A DNA stretch of 64,000 nt from Bostrychus sinensis (taxonomy: Eukaryota; Chordata; Actinopteri; Gobiiformes; Eleotridae), in the NCBI GenBank assembly GCA_020698575.1, contig CM036255.1, positions 2,124,501 to 2,188,500 on the forward strand, in the 5' to 3' direction. Each line of letters opens with the position of its first letter. Position 1 is the stretch's first letter. The notes beneath the pieces are model-generated. The model searched no databases. It saw only the letters and a list, made by a program, of their open reading frames with translations, and was not told the origin of the DNA. Positions 10,763-45,200 of this stretch are shown here, piece after piece. The position numbers and the translations under genes are program-made.

Positions 10763-11714
10763 AATATCACAACTTCAGAGAATTAACTTTATGTTTATAG
10801 GCACAGAGAGTGGGGATTTAGTTTATTCAAGAAACCAGTAACTACAGATACTTCGAGCTCCTATAATCAGATATATTTAGATATGTCTTAAAAATCTAAA
10901 AAAGTGCTTTTGTTATCAATGGAGAAGTGGCTTATTACCGTATTTTCCAGACTATAAGTCACACTTTTTTTCATAGTTTAGCTGGTCCTGCGACTTTTTA
11001 TATGAAAATATATGACTGACTGACATGAACCAAGGAGTAAACATTATCATCTACAGCCACGAGAGGGCACTCTAGGCTTGTGACAACTATTGTCAATATT
11101 ATTCAGTGATGTAGAATGAGATCAGAAGCTTGGTGAACTTGCTTATTGGTAACTTTCTGGACTCGCTGGCTTATGTTAATTTACCCTATTTAGCCTCCCA
11201 GGTATGTTCTTTATGCTATTGTGTAGCTGAATAACTGTTAATGTGTTATGTTAACATACCTGCCACCTATTCAGTCTGTTGTTCTGTGTGCTACTGTGTA
11301 GTTGAATAACTTGCCTTTCCAGATTAAATGTCTGTTCTTGGTCTTGGATTTTGTGAAATACATTTCTAAATAAATGCAATTTATAGTCCAGTGCGACTTA
11401 TGTTTTTTTTTCCTCTTCATGACGCATTTTTTGACTGATGCGACTTATACTCCGGAGCAACCTATAGTCTGGAAAATACAGTATTAGTTACATTACAATA
11501 AGGTTCCACCAGCCCCTGGAATATTCAAAATAAGTACAAAGTAAAAAGGTGAAAAGGCAGAATAGGTGTTTTATACAGTGCCATGAAGAACATGCTCATA
11601 TCTATAAATGATAAATGATAATGTGTACAAGTCAGATCATCTTCAGAACTTTAGAAAGCCATTCATTTGAGGAAAAAGACATTAAAAAGATTTGATATGA
11701 GGAGCCCAGATCTT
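10763..11714 (-). other. gpnmb: gpnmb 3' untranslated region (probable)
   Basis: About 950 bases from the stop to the presumed polyadenylation signal. Over half is the MITE at 10936-11484. The end is inferred. Confidence 0.45.
10936..11484. mobile_element. MITE with long terminal inverted repeats
   Basis: The left end reads CCGTATTTTCCAGACTATAA; the right end is its imperfect inverse (TATAGTCTGGAAAATACAG). Inner words such as GCGACTTAT and CTCCGGAGCAACC are typical of a non-autonomous DNA transposon common in fish. No transposase is encoded. Confidence 0.75.
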
Positions 11715-33138
<21,424 letters not shown>

Positions 33139-33420
33139 CTCTCTGCGGTCTGTGGAGTTATTAAATATGAATAAAACTTTGCTCCAACAGGCTCTCTGCT
33201 CCTCGGTGTGTCCCGGTCCAGCTCTGTAGCTCTGCCCAGACTTGCTGCCCTTCCTCCTGGGCTCTGATAATTTAATGCGAGGCCTCTGGGTGTGCGGACA
33301 TGTGACGGGACTAACAAGGTGCAGCGCATCTCTCATTAACTTCTGACTGCACATGCGCACGGCCCACTTCTGCTTCTCCTCAACTTTATACACTTCACTC
33401 ACACTCTGACCTTTATTTAT
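33139..33420 (-). promoter_or_regulatory. gpnmb 5' UTR and proximal promoter region
   Basis: A non-repetitive block, richer in GC than its flanks, between exon 1 and the transposon-filled upstream region. It holds the M-box candidate and an AT-rich TTAAATTATC stretch near 33264-33274 (gene strand). The transcription start cannot be fixed from sequence alone. Confidence 0.45.
33297..33306 (-). promoter_or_regulatory. M-box/E-box candidate upstream of gpnmb
   Basis: GACATGTGAC on the + strand reads GTCACATGTC on the gene strand, about 160 bases upstream of the start codon. It contains the TCACATG core bound by MITF and TFE3/TFEB. In mammals GPNMB is a known MITF/TFE3 target through such a site in its proximal promoter. 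Confidence 0.5.
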
Positions 33421-33702
33421 TCAGGTTAAAAGTATGGCCTGCCTAAAATGTCTGTGTCATCTGAAATTACTCAGAGTTTAACTTAATTGTACATAGCCTG
33501 ATGCATTAATATAATTAAAGACAAATGTGTGTAAGCTATATTTTTGCAATTCCACAAATTAGGGTGAATATGCAATGATTATCTTTCAATTTGTCTTTTT
33601 CATTTAATAAAAAACACAATGTTGATAATAAGAATGTGCAAAATGTTTATATATATTTTTATTAAAAGGACTTGAATTCATAAGCACATTATATCTTTAA
33701 AT

Positions 33703-34149
33703 ACACTGTAAAAACATTTTTTGCAAAATCTCAAGGCAACAGGATCCCTCAAAATTTTTGACAAATAATATTTTTTCTTTGCCTAATTTCATGTTTAATA
33801 CATCAAATTAATACACTAAGTTTAACCAAAAAAATTGCAATACAGTTGTGCTCAGAAATATTTTATTTAAATAAACAGCAGCAACAACAGGGCTTGAATA
33901 CAACTATAACAGAAATGAATAATTTACATGTGAAAACAATGGATAGTAAGTTGGCTGTAAGATGAATTAGAAAAGAAGGATAGTGAGTAAAATTTCAAAT
34001 TGAAAGTTTTTAGACATATGAACATTAAAATAGGTGAAAAAAATGTAGTTATTATTATAATATTGAGATTTTGAGTTGACCCCAAAACTCAAAAACCATG
34101 GGGGATCCTGTTACCTTGAGTTTTTGCAGCTTTTTTTTTTTTACAGTGT
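33703..34149. mobile_element. MITE, CACTGTAAAA...TTTTACAGTG family
   Basis: Left CACTGTAAAAACATTTTTTG with CAACAGGATCCCTC; right GGGGATCCTGTTACC with TTTTTACAGTG. Same family as the inner arms at 32280-32818 and as 41888-42238 and 63394-64000. No coding capacity. Upstream of gpnmb. Confidence 0.75.
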
Positions 34150-34180
34150 ATAACTGTACAGAATTCCACTCTTGTATATA

Positions 34181-35368
34181 CACTGCTCAAAAACATAAAG
34201 GGAACACTTAAACAACACAATGTAACTCCAAGTCAGTCACACTTCTGTGAAATCAAACTGTGTCCACTTAGGAAGCAACACTGATTGACATCAGTTTCAC
34301 TGCTGTTGTGCAAATGGAACAGACAACAGGTGGAAATTATAGGCAATTAGCAAGACACCACCAATAAAGGAGTGGTTCTGCAGGAGGTGACCACAGACCA
34401 CTTCTCAGTTCCTATGCTTTCTGGCTGATGTTTTGGTCACTTTTGAATGCTGGCGGTGCTTTCACTCTAGTGGTAGCATGAGACGGAGTCTACAACCCAC
34501 ACAAGTGGCTCAGGTAGTGCAGCTCATCCAGGATGGCACATCAATGCGAGTTGTGGCAAGAAGGTTTGCTGTGTCTGTCAGCGTAGTGTCCAGAGCATGG
34601 AGGTGCTACCAGGAGACAGGCCAGTACATCAGGAGACGTGGAGGAGGCCGTAGGAGGGCAACAACCCAGCAGCAGGACCACTACCTCCTCCTTTGTGCAA
34701 GGAGGAACAGGAGGAGCACTGCCAGAGCCCTGCAAAATGACCTCCAGCAGGCCACAAATGTGCATGTGTCTGCTCAAATGGTCAGAAACAGACTCCATGA
34801 GGGTGGTATGAGGGCCCGACATCCACGGGTGGGGGTTGTGCTTACAGCCCAACACCGTGCAGGATGTTTGGCATTTGCCAGAGAACACCAAGTTTGGCAA
34901 ATTCGCCACTGGCGCCCTGTGCTCTTCACAGATGAAAGCAGGTTCACACTGAGCACATGTGACAGACGTGACAGAGTCTGGAGACGCCGTGGAGAACGTT
35001 CTGCTGCCTGCAACATCCTCCAGCAGGACCGGTTTGGCAGTGGGTCAGTAATGGTGTGGGGTGGCATTTCTTTGGGGGGCAGCACAGCCCTCCATGTGCT
35101 CGCCAGAGGTAGCCTGACTGCCATTAGGTACTGAGATGAGATCCTCAGACCCTTGTGAGACCATATGCTGGTGCAGTTGGCCCTGGGTTCCTCCTAATGC
35201 AAGACAATGCTAGACCTCATGTGGCTGGAGTGTGTCAGCAGTTCCTGCAAGACCAAGGCATTGATGCTATGGACTGGCCCCGCCTGCAAAGTATTTAATA
35301 AGAATATTTCATTCATTCTGATCTAGGATGTGTTATTTTAGTGTTCCCTTTATTTTTTTGAGCAGTGT
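34181..35368 (+). pseudogene. Tc1-type transposon copy 2, most intact 5' part
   Basis: Terminal repeats: left CACTGCTCAAAAACATAAAG, right CTTTATTTTTTTGAGCAGTG. The transposase frame, probably from ATG 34478, encodes a paired-type DNA-binding region (LIQDGTSMRVVARRF, VSVVSRAWRCYQETG), a QTVRNRL-type helix and the first catalytic Asp in VLFTDESRF. The frame stops at TGA 35132-35134; the continuation carries the second Asp (MQDNA, about 35200), and the region with the third acidic residue is replaced by AT-rich sequence. Non-functional. Confidence 0.9.
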
Positions 35369-35378
35369 TGTATTCTAC

Positions 35379-35515
<137 letters not shown>

Positions 35516-35599
35516 GCAAACAAGAATGTACAGAATTAAAAATCATTCTGTGTTTTTTTGGGTATGACATCACTTCCTGGGGTGTGGCAAATCATAATC

Positions 35600-35918
35600 T
35601 ACAGCAGTGATTCCCAACCTGGGGGTTGACGTCACCAAATCGTCACAGTGGGTCATGAGGGCCTCTTGAAAAAGAAGTCCAAGCTGGGGCTGAATGATAA
35701 TGCCAGGAAGACTGGTCACAGAAAATGTGTTTAAAAATGGTTAAAAGTAGATTATTAATACTTATGTGATATTTTTGGTTTGCAGTGAAATTTACTCAAT
35801 AAACTACTTAATTTTTCCTAATTATTAGTGTAAGGGAGGCCAAGGGTGGGGCCATCAATATATGAACTGAAAAAATGGGGTTCACTTGGAAAAAAGGTTG
35901 GGAACCACTGCTCTACAG
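35600..35918. mobile_element. hAT-type MITE
   Basis: Left CAGTGATTCCCAACCTGGGG, right GGTTGGGAACCACTGC, an inverted pair flanked by ATCTACAG / CTCTACAG, an approximate 8-base target duplication typical of hAT elements. Confidence 0.75.
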
Positions 35919-36588
35919 GACAGCAGTAAAAAAGTGAAGGTTTGTACAATGACATATCACCTTGGGATGAATGATCTTAAGATTATAACTTTTAAAAACT
36001 AAAACACACTTATTTTTTTTTGTAAAATGGTTATTTATTAGAATATATTTATGAATAAAAACCCTCAAATTTACTTTTTCTTTTTCTTAATATAAGCCTA
36101 AGGGTTTTTGACCCTGTCCCATGTGGAACAGTGTACTTTTCTTAAACCTTTTCAGCCATTTAACTTACTGTAGTTTCTTTTGATAGTTCCCTCAAATATT
36201 AGCAATTTAACTCTAGTTTCTAAATTAGAATTTACTTCTATATCAAGTTTTTGTAGTGACTCAGAGTTTTTCAGTGAAGTTTTAAATTTGTAGTTCACCG
36301 TGACCTGTCTTATATCACTGTTTAGCCATATTGTTCATATTCATTCAGTTGTTAAATTAGATTTTGTGTGGTGGTTGTTATTTGCAGCCTATTGTTTGTT
36401 TATAGCCTGTTGTATATACTTAAGTGTGTTTTCATGCCATTTTTTTCATCTGTTTAAGTGTCCCTCTTTACCAATGCTGCCTCTAAAAACAATGTTTACG
36501 GTCAGTCTGTGTTTGAGGAAGAATCTTTAATTCTGTGTTTAAGATTTGACTTGTTTACATCTGTAATATGTACACTGTAAACCACATG

Positions 36589-39046
36589 TGTCAAACTCAA
36601 TGTGGCCTGCAGGATAATTTCTTTTGGCCTGTGAGATCATTTCCATTTTATATTAAGTAAGTAAGTAAGTAAAGTGTATTTATAGAGCACTTTTCACAGA
36701 TAAAATCTCAAAGTGCTTTACAAAGTGCAATCATAATAATAAACACATACAATCAATAAAAGTAAAAGGTCAAAATAAAGCCCAGTTAACCAAAAACTTG
36801 TTTAAATAACAGTGTCTTAAGCTGCCTTTTAAAAAATCGACAGAGTCGGCCACACGGAGGGACAGGGGCAGGGCGTTCCAGAGTCTGGGGGCTACAGCCT
36901 GAAAGGACAGGTCTCCCCGGGTTTTATAGCGAGTCTTTGGGACCTTTAAAAGACTCTGGCTGGAAGATCAGAGGGCCCGGCCTGGAGAGTAGGGGCACAA
37001 CAAATCAGCAATGTATTGTGGAGCTTGTCCATTTAAAGCTCTGAAAGTTAAAACCAAAATTTTAAAATCAATACGACATTTGATGGGAAGCCAGTGTAGG
37101 GAGGATAAAATGGGTGTGACGTGTGTCCTTCTGCCAGATCCTGTTAAAAGCCTTGCTGCAGCATTTTGAACCAATTGGAGACGAGTAAGAGCAGATTTGT
37201 TAAAACAATTAAAAAGAGAGTTACAGTAATCTAAACGAGAAGAAATAAAAGCATAAATAACCATCTCAAGATCTGAGTCTGATAAAATTGCCCTCAATTT
37301 TGCAATATTTTTTAGATGGTAGAAACAATTTCTGACCAAAAGTCTAGAGTAGCGGTCCAAAGACAGTGACTGGTCGAAACCAGACACCAAGATTTCTGAT
37401 GCTCGGCTGGACAGAGGAGCTCAGAGAGCCAAGATGTTGAACGATTGATGGGGTTATATTTTCTGGGGCAACAATTAGGGTTTCAGTCTTTTTTGTGTTT
37501 AGTTGGAGACAGTTACTTGCAAGCCATGACTTAACACAAGAAAGACAATCCAATAAATCCGTTAGTTTGTGGAACTCAGAATCATTGAACGAGCAATACA
37601 ACTGTATGTCATCAGCATAAAAATGGTAAGACACATTGTTAAAATTGTTCAAAATCTTTGCAAGTGGGCTGATGTACATTAAAAAAACAACAGTGGACCT
37701 AGGACAGATCCCTGGGGGACACCGTGCAAGAAAGGAGTGGCTTCAGGCATAATACCATTAGCATATACAAAAAAGGTTCTGTCACTTAAGTAAGAGGTAA
37801 ACCATTTTAAAATGGGCCCAGCAATACCGTACTCTTTTTCCAATCTGTCAAGCAGCATTTTGTGGTCCACTGTGTCAAAAGCTGATGATAAATCCAAAAG
37901 AACCAATACTGAGTACCTTCCAGAGTCGGCAGCCATCCGTACATCATTAGACACTTTGAGCAGAGCAGTCTCAGTATATTAATAATGGCCCGGTGATATA
38001 TTGTGCTCGATCTGTTTGAACTACATCTTCCATAATGCACTGCAGAAGCGGCGCTGCTGCACGCCGGCACTGCCCCTCCCCCGCTGTTTTAGCAAGCAGC
38101 ATTTAACGAGCCGCAGGAGCAGGCAGAGAGGAAATTTTAACTTTCCACAAAAGAAATGGACAAAGAGGGCTCAGTGAGAGCAGGAGCTTCTTAAACACTG
38201 GGACTGTCTGTAAACACTCTACACTTTGTTTGTTGAGCTAATGTGGCAGCAATAAGAACAGGCTCTAACCGCACAGCATTGTAAGAACATCACCTTTACA
38301 AACCCTGTCTCCAAAAACAGAAAACCAAGTTGTGTCAGTAAAACCAAGTTATCAGCAGAGAGTTGTCTAAGTTCATTCACAGCACTGCCCTCCGTCGCTC
38401 TTTTTCCTTTCTCTCTGTCGCTACTTGTGCTCTAATGCACTCATTAACACACAGCGAGCTAAACCTGCCCAGAAAGAGCTATAATCCTTGCTCACACTGT
38501 GAGGACAGAGAGGTGGACAGTAGTTTGCTCAATAAAAGTAAAGTAGGCCTATAATACCTGTTTCTGTGTAGGAGCTGACTCAGCTTAAAGTTGTGCTGGG
38601 TTTATTTACATAAGGGGCATGGCATGCACCTAAATATTTATCTGCTGGTAGTACCCACTGTCACAGTAAAACAGAGTGGACCTGATGAAAACATCTGTCT
38701 TATATGAGGAGTTAGGTAACTGTGACAGTAAATACTACTTAATAAATAAATAATTGGCCAGTGTTAGTCAGTAGTCTGTGGCCTATTTGTTGTTGTTATT
38801 TGTTGAGTTCTGAGTTCTGATTTAAAACAAAACTACAAAGCCCCTTAAAACCACAAATCTACATCTGTAGTTCTGTGGGGAAGTATTATTCTATGTTAAA
38901 AAGCCTATTGTAACCTAACTGAGAACAAAAATACAGTAGGCTGGCTTTATTATTTATATAATATTCTTATTCAGCCCACGACCAAGACTGGTTTTCTAAT
39001 TTTGGCCCCAGCTCCGATTGAGTTTGACACTCCTGGTGTAAACCCT
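36589..39046. mobile_element. hAT-like element interrupted by a LINE
   Basis: Left end ACATGTGTCAAACTCAATGT, right end GATTGAGTTTGACACTCCTG, inverted. Both ends are flanked by TGTAAACC, an 8-base target duplication. The inside (37980-39000) has no recognisable transposase. A LINE fragment (36650-37977) lies within it. Confidence 0.7.
36650..37977 (-). pseudogene. CR1/L2-group LINE, 5'-truncated reverse transcriptase
   Basis: The - strand encodes LVLLDLSSAFDTVDHKMLL, FLHGVPQGSVLGPLLF, then in a shifted frame YHFYADDIQLY, and further TRLQLVQNAAARLLTG and ILSSLHWLPIK. These are RT palm motifs (the A motif with D, YADD) and the C-terminal region typical of L2/Rex1-like LINEs. The 3' tail has TAAG repeats at 36654-36671. 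At least one frameshift, near 37360-37390. TATATTAA-like words at both junctions suggest a target duplication. Confidence 0.88.
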
Positions 39047-39579
39047 GGTTAGTAAAGTTTACTTGAAAAACTTAAAGTTAGTAATCTTATTTTATTAAGT
39101 AAAACTAGCTTTTCTTTATTTTTTATTATTTTTTTTACTTAATTTAACTTAAGCTTATATAGTAAGAGTACCATATTATTCTAATTTAACTAACTGTGAT
39201 GTATTTATTACTACAAATATATTTAATACTAGCAGACTTGATGGATTATTAATCTTCCAATTTAAGCTATGGCAACTTAAAATAATACATGCAATCAATC
39301 TCCAAAGTTTTCTTAAGTAAAGAGAACATGTTTTTATGTACAAATGAAATACAGAAGGCACTTTACACAACTGAGTTTTTAAGCTGTTTAAAAATGAATC
39401 ATGGTAAAGGTTCTGCATTTGAATCAAAATTCAAATAACACAGAAACTGCATTTTCAAAAAGTGTTCCATATTCACCCTAAAAATATATTGTGATTGTAA
39501 AAAAGTAGTCCCAGTGACTTATTATACTTTAACTACTGTATCAATGCTCTGATATAACCTGTCCTTTCTCTACTGTAGC

Positions 39580-39957
39580 CCAGTGTTTCCCAACCAGGGG
39601 TACGGGGACCCCTAGGGGTACATGAGCACACTGCAGGGGGTACAAGGGGTTTTATGATTAACACACACTTTATATATTTGGCTTTCACAGATAAAATAAA
39701 CCTAAATCAGGACTAACCCAGGACTAAACCAGGCCTCAAACCTGAACTAAACTAAGGTTAAATCTGGACTAAACCAGGACTATTCCAGGTCCAAACCAGA
39801 ACTAAGCAAGGACTAAACCATGCCAAAAACCAGAAATAAACTAAGGCTAAACCACAACTGAACCATGCCAAAAAACAGGACTAAACCAGGACTATTCTGG
39901 GTCCAAACCAGGGGGGCACACAAGATCAAAAAAGGTTGGAAACCACTGCTGTAGCCA
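39580..39957. mobile_element. hAT-type MITE
   Basis: GTGTTTCCCAACCAGGGGTA at the left and AAGGTTGGAAACCACTGC at the right form terminal inverted repeats. The inside has many AACCAGGACTA-type words. Fragments of the same family are near 29180 and 10290. Confidence 0.7.
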
Positions 39958-40494
39958 TTTTACTTCTGGAAGAAAGAGTAGAACATTTTACCCAGAATTA
40001 TTTTTAATAAAACTGAATTTATCCACACAACATTAAATTATATGTGTAGCTACGCACAAAGTTATAGGGCCAAATGTTTTTTGGAGGTAAAAAATGAGAA
40101 TTCCTATAGTTCCAGATGATAATGTATTCTTCTTACAACAACTGATTGCATTTAGAATGAAGATGTAAAAGCAGAGACAGATATGAGCTAAAAGGCAGTA
40201 GATGAACTTAATTAGATCTGATGTAATTATTTAAAGTTTGGAAGTTATGAGATGTTTCTGGGGACATTAAACGCAGCGTCACAGTGACATGGACAGCTCA
40301 TGATGGACAGACTGAACATGTGATCAGTTCCCCAGCAGGTCAGTCACAAGAGCAGCTGCACTGTGTTCTCACTCAAACTCTCACTGACTTCTGAGCACAG
40401 ACATGAGCAGGGTTTCTGAACCCCTCACTGGTGCCTCCATAGACCTTAGATTTTTTTTTTTAAGAAATAAGCTTGTGTGATGAAAACCTTTATA

Positions 40495-41481
40495 GCAGTG
40501 GTGGAAGAAGTACAGACAAAGGAGCGAAGATTTACTCAAGTGAAAGTAAATGTATCACCTTAAAATGGATACTTAAGTGAAAGTATAAAAGTACTTACGT
40601 TGAAATGTACTTATGAGTAAAAATGTATTTAGCACAGACTTAAGAACTAATGAATGTGTTAAATGTGAGGGTTTTTTTCTGAAAACTGTGCAGTAAACTA
40701 AAGGTTAATCCCGAATAATAGAAGAGATTGAATCTGTAGTGAGGTTTTTCTGAAGAGTACTTCTTTACTGTCTCTTTTACCTAAAGCTGTTGAGACACCT
40801 GAAACTGAGGGCCTATAGGCTCCATTTTTTTTATTGTTTATTTGATAAAATTTTACAAAGTATGAATATAATCTCTTCTTTTGCCTCGTATCCTAAATTG
40901 TGGCCTTGTATGCATAACAGACAGATGAACTAGTGGGACAGTATAAGACAGGGGGGTCCGGGAGTCCTCCCCCAGGAAATATGAACAAAACAGATGTGAT
41001 TTCCTGTTTTCTGGTGCATTTTTGATGGTAAATAATATTTTAGGCTGGCTACAATTTATGGTTTGTCTTCTGTCCAGTCAGGGAGAAAAGTGAAGCAGCA
41101 TCACTTCAGTGGCTTGTTTTCTGTCACTGAAACAGCTCCTTCACTGTTGTACAGGTAAATGACTGTCCTTGGGGGCCCCCATTCAGCTCTGGGCCCCAGG
41201 GCAATTGCCTGCCTTCCTATTGTCACTCTGTTTATGCTCATATACTGTGTCTACAATGACAACACAGCAAAAACTAATGATTTTAAACCAAACTCAGACT
41301 ACTTTTTACTTCAAACCAATTCAAAAAAGTAGCAGAGTAAAAAGTACAGATACTTGCTTTAAAATGTAGCCAAGTAAAAGTAAAAGTAAAAAAAAGTGTC
41401 AAATTTACTCAAGTAAAGTACAGAAAACTGTACTTAACTAAAGTAACTAAGTACTTTTACTTTGTTACTTTCCACCAATGG
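40495..41481. repeat. AAGTAAAAGTA-family repeat (copy 3), interrupted
   Basis: Starts GCAGTGGTGGAAGAAGTACA and ends TACTTTCCACCAATGG. The middle (about 40790-41240) is unrelated and probably a later insertion or a longer family member. Confidence 0.65.
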
Positions 41482-41887
41482 TTTGTAGGACAATAATGTC
41501 CACAAAGTGACCACCTGTCCCACTTTGGCTTGTCCTGCAGAGTTATTTAGGCTTTTGTCTCCCATCCCACTTCTTAAGATAATGTCCCAGAGTTTCACTG
41601 GTGCTCAGAGGATCTGATAAAAAGTGAGATTTAAGTTAAGAAGTTTTATTTGTATATGAATTATAATGTGGTGGCTTTAAAATAAGCCATTATGGGTTTT
41701 TTTTGCCTTTCCCCTGCTCTTAAACTGCTCTGATTATATACATGCTGTAAATCTACATAGTCATTATTATGTGCTGAATGAATAAATAAATAAAAGAATA
41801 TTAAGGTAACATCAGTATTCCTTGTGTAAAACGTAGAAAAAATATTTCTGGGGTCCTGTCTCTGGTTTGAGTATATTGTTGGTGCAC

Positions 41888-42238
41888 CATTAAAAAAAAA
41901 AAAAAGGGAAAAACTAAAAAATATTTTTGAGATCTCAAGTTTTCAACAAATAATACTTTATTTCATATGTCTAAAAACTTTCAATTTGACATTTTACTCA
42001 CTATCATTATTTTTTTTAAACTCATCTTACAGCCAACTTACTATCCATTGTTCAGAAAATAATAATAAAAGCTTAGTACACTATATTTAACAAAAGAATT
42101 TTACAATTTTAGCAACAACTTTTTTAAAATGATAGTGAGTAAAACTTCAAATTGAAAGTTTTTAGACATGTGAAAACTTACGATTTTAAGTTGGCCCCCC
42201 AAATTCTTGAGGGATCCTGTCGCCTTGAGTTTTTGAGC
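41888..42238. repeat. MITE, CACTGTAAAA family, degraded copy
   Basis: Contains CTCAAGTTTTCAACAAATAA and GAGGGATCCTGTCGCCTTGA, as in the 32.2 and 33.7 kb copies. The ends are lost. Confidence 0.65.
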
Positions 42239-45200
42239 CCCTGTGTTTCAGGACAGGCCTCTCCATGGAGCTGTGAGCTGGAGCTGCTGCAGGAGTGGGT
42301 GAGAAAATGCAGACGAAGAGAACTCATTACCTTTTTAATTCAAAGTAATAAAGCTGGGATGAAAACGGCGTATTCAGATTTTTCTAGGCCCTAAACTGTA
42401 GCAGCTGTATCTTTACCTAGATAAGGTTTAGGCTCAGTGAGCTGGTGAGTTAGATTTGAATGTGTTGATTTCTGGAGTACCTTGTCCCACCAAATCACAA
42501 CTTTTTTCAGGTGGTCACTCTGCATTTAGAGCTTGGTGTCCACACTGCAGCAGCTCTGAACATGAGACCTGTGTCTGTGGTCATGTTTACTAATAACTCG
42601 TGCTGCATGCTCCTTTATTCAATTATAAAATTAACTGTATAATTGTTTTCATGTGATTTCAGTCTATTTATTTTGTGCCTGAAGTTCACAGACTTATCAG
42701 ACTCTAGGATCTCAGTGGATCTTATAAATTCATTCCCTGAACCCAACCTATTTACTTGAGTTTAGGAGTAAAAAGTTTAATCAAACAGGACTTGGGTGAG
42801 TCAGAATTATGTCATAAGACTTTTGCCATCTGCTTGGCTTTAAAAGGAAATATTTAAATCTCCACAGAAGTCTGGGTTGGCTCCACTTCTGTGTGTGTCC
42901 TGTTTCTCTCCTGTCCTGACGTGTGCTACAGAACCATCTGGAGTCCAACAGAAAGCCTTTACAAAAGACAGGTCCTTCATCTGAAACCTATAGGTGACCA
43001 ACTATACCTGCTCATTTATACTTTACTGCCTCACCATAACTGTCAGTACTAAAAGTAGTACAATTATTTATACAAAATATAACACAATATAAAACAATAT
43101 ATACAATATTTATAATAACCAGACATTCAGCTTCAAGGGAAAAAAACAAACACACAACCACAAAGGTAGATTGTTTAAACATGTATGTATTGACCGAGGT
43201 ATAAAGAATGTAAAACCAAAATAAAAAAATAAAAATGGGTATATTAATTGTGAGGCAGAGTAAGCTATTGATAATCTTTGTATATATTAGTTATGGTGGT
43301 TGATTTTTTGTTTGTTAGATAGTTTAATGATTTAAAGTAGTTAGTTATTTCAGTCAGGAGTAATTGGAGTCGGGGGTTTGGGTTTGCAAAATTAGCTTTT
43401 ATTAATGTGATATTTGCCAAAGATAATTTAAAAAATTGACACATTTTTTTATTTTTTTGTCCTGATGTGTGAAGTAAGCGATGATGTTTTTTTCTTTGAG
43501 TGTTATGATGGTTTGGATTTTCTGAGAAAGGTGAATTTCTATTTATTTTCTCTGAATGCAAAACCTTCTGGGCATGTGAAGAAGAGGTGAGTGATATTCT
43601 CTGTATGCAATCGACAGAAACTACAGTTTGTATCTGTGTCTAAAAATGTGGATATTAAAGCAGAACTCAGTAACTTTTTTATCCTTTATAAACCATTTCG
43701 GAGTCCATGTGATGGTTAAAGAGTTGTTGTGGGGTAAATGAAATGTGCAGCATCTCCCCCTGCTGTCGCTGGGCTGAACGTGACACTTGCAGCAGCGAGC
43801 GCCTCTGACCCAGTGTCACAGACGTCTTGGGTCTCGTGAGAAAGAGGCACATCCCGGTTAGCAAAACAAGCTGGCAGTGGCTTTATTTCTCATTTTTGCC
43901 TTTGCAGAGCGGCCAAATGAAAAAAAAAAAAAAAAAAAAAAAAAAAACTTTGTACAGATACATGAAAACGAATGTAAAGATAAGTGAGGGGTCACACAGG
44001 AGTCAACTGGACTGGAGTATTTACAATAGTGCTTTACTCTGAACTGTAGAGGGCGCTCTACAGAGGAAAATAAGGAAAAAAGAGCAAAGAAATGAGCAGA
44101 GTTACTGAGTTCCGCTTACACCTTCTGGCACACTTCTAGAATAATCACATTCATATTGTTAATGTAAAATGCGCACTTCACTTACTTGCTATAAAAAATG
44201 TTATCAAGTCTTTTTATATTCTTCTTTCATTGACCATTTTTTCATTATCTACCATTGACCTAACTATTTAGACCAAATATTTATTTTTAATATTTTAACC
44301 TCTTCAATGTCAGGTTTTTGTGATAATATAAGATGTGGTGGCATTGTCTCAAAAACCTGGGGTTTAAGGGTCTTAAATCTTTTTAAATATAATAATATTT
44401 GGTATTATTAGTTAGCAGAGAAGTAGCTGATTCTAATGAGTTAAATCAAAATATAATTATAATTTATCATATTTTTTATAGTTACAAAATTAAAAGCATG
44501 TAAAATGCACTTAGTGCTATCAATGTCAGTATTTGGCACTAAACAAAAACTAAAAATGCATGAAAATCAGTGTTGCTGCTAATTGTTGACCTGTCCCAGG
44601 CTCTAATAAATCATCACTAAAAAATCCACAGTGCATTTATTATTTTGAAAATAACTCTCTTTTTTTTTCCATCCAAAAACAGGGTGGTATTATTGCAAAA
44701 ACCTGGCTTGAATTTATGAATGAATATTTGGTAACAATAGTTAGAGATGTGGGAGAACAAGAATATATCAATGAAAGTAGAATATAAAAATAATTTATAA
44801 CTTTTTTTATATCAACAAAATGAACTGCGCATTTAACACCCTTAACAATCTGAACATAAGTTTTTTTTTTTTGTTTTTTTTTTACTCTCTGTGGAAGCTG
44901 ACTGGGAAACAGCAAGATCACATAAAAATATACCATTTCACTAAAAATCATGGACAGTTGCATGAACACAGGCAAAATGATCAAAAGAGAAAACATGAAA
45001 AGCATAAAATGCACTGAGCGGTACCAGAGGGTTCATTCGTTTGTGGGGTGTATTTTATGAAGTATTTTGAAATGAATTTCCTGTATCTGGTTACTTTCAA
45101 AACCCTCACACTTCAACTTTCCATTATATCCCATAAAAGGTTTGCTCTTCTTGTCCAGCAGAGGGCAGTAGTCCTCCCTGTGTTCTCAGCTCGGCCCTTG

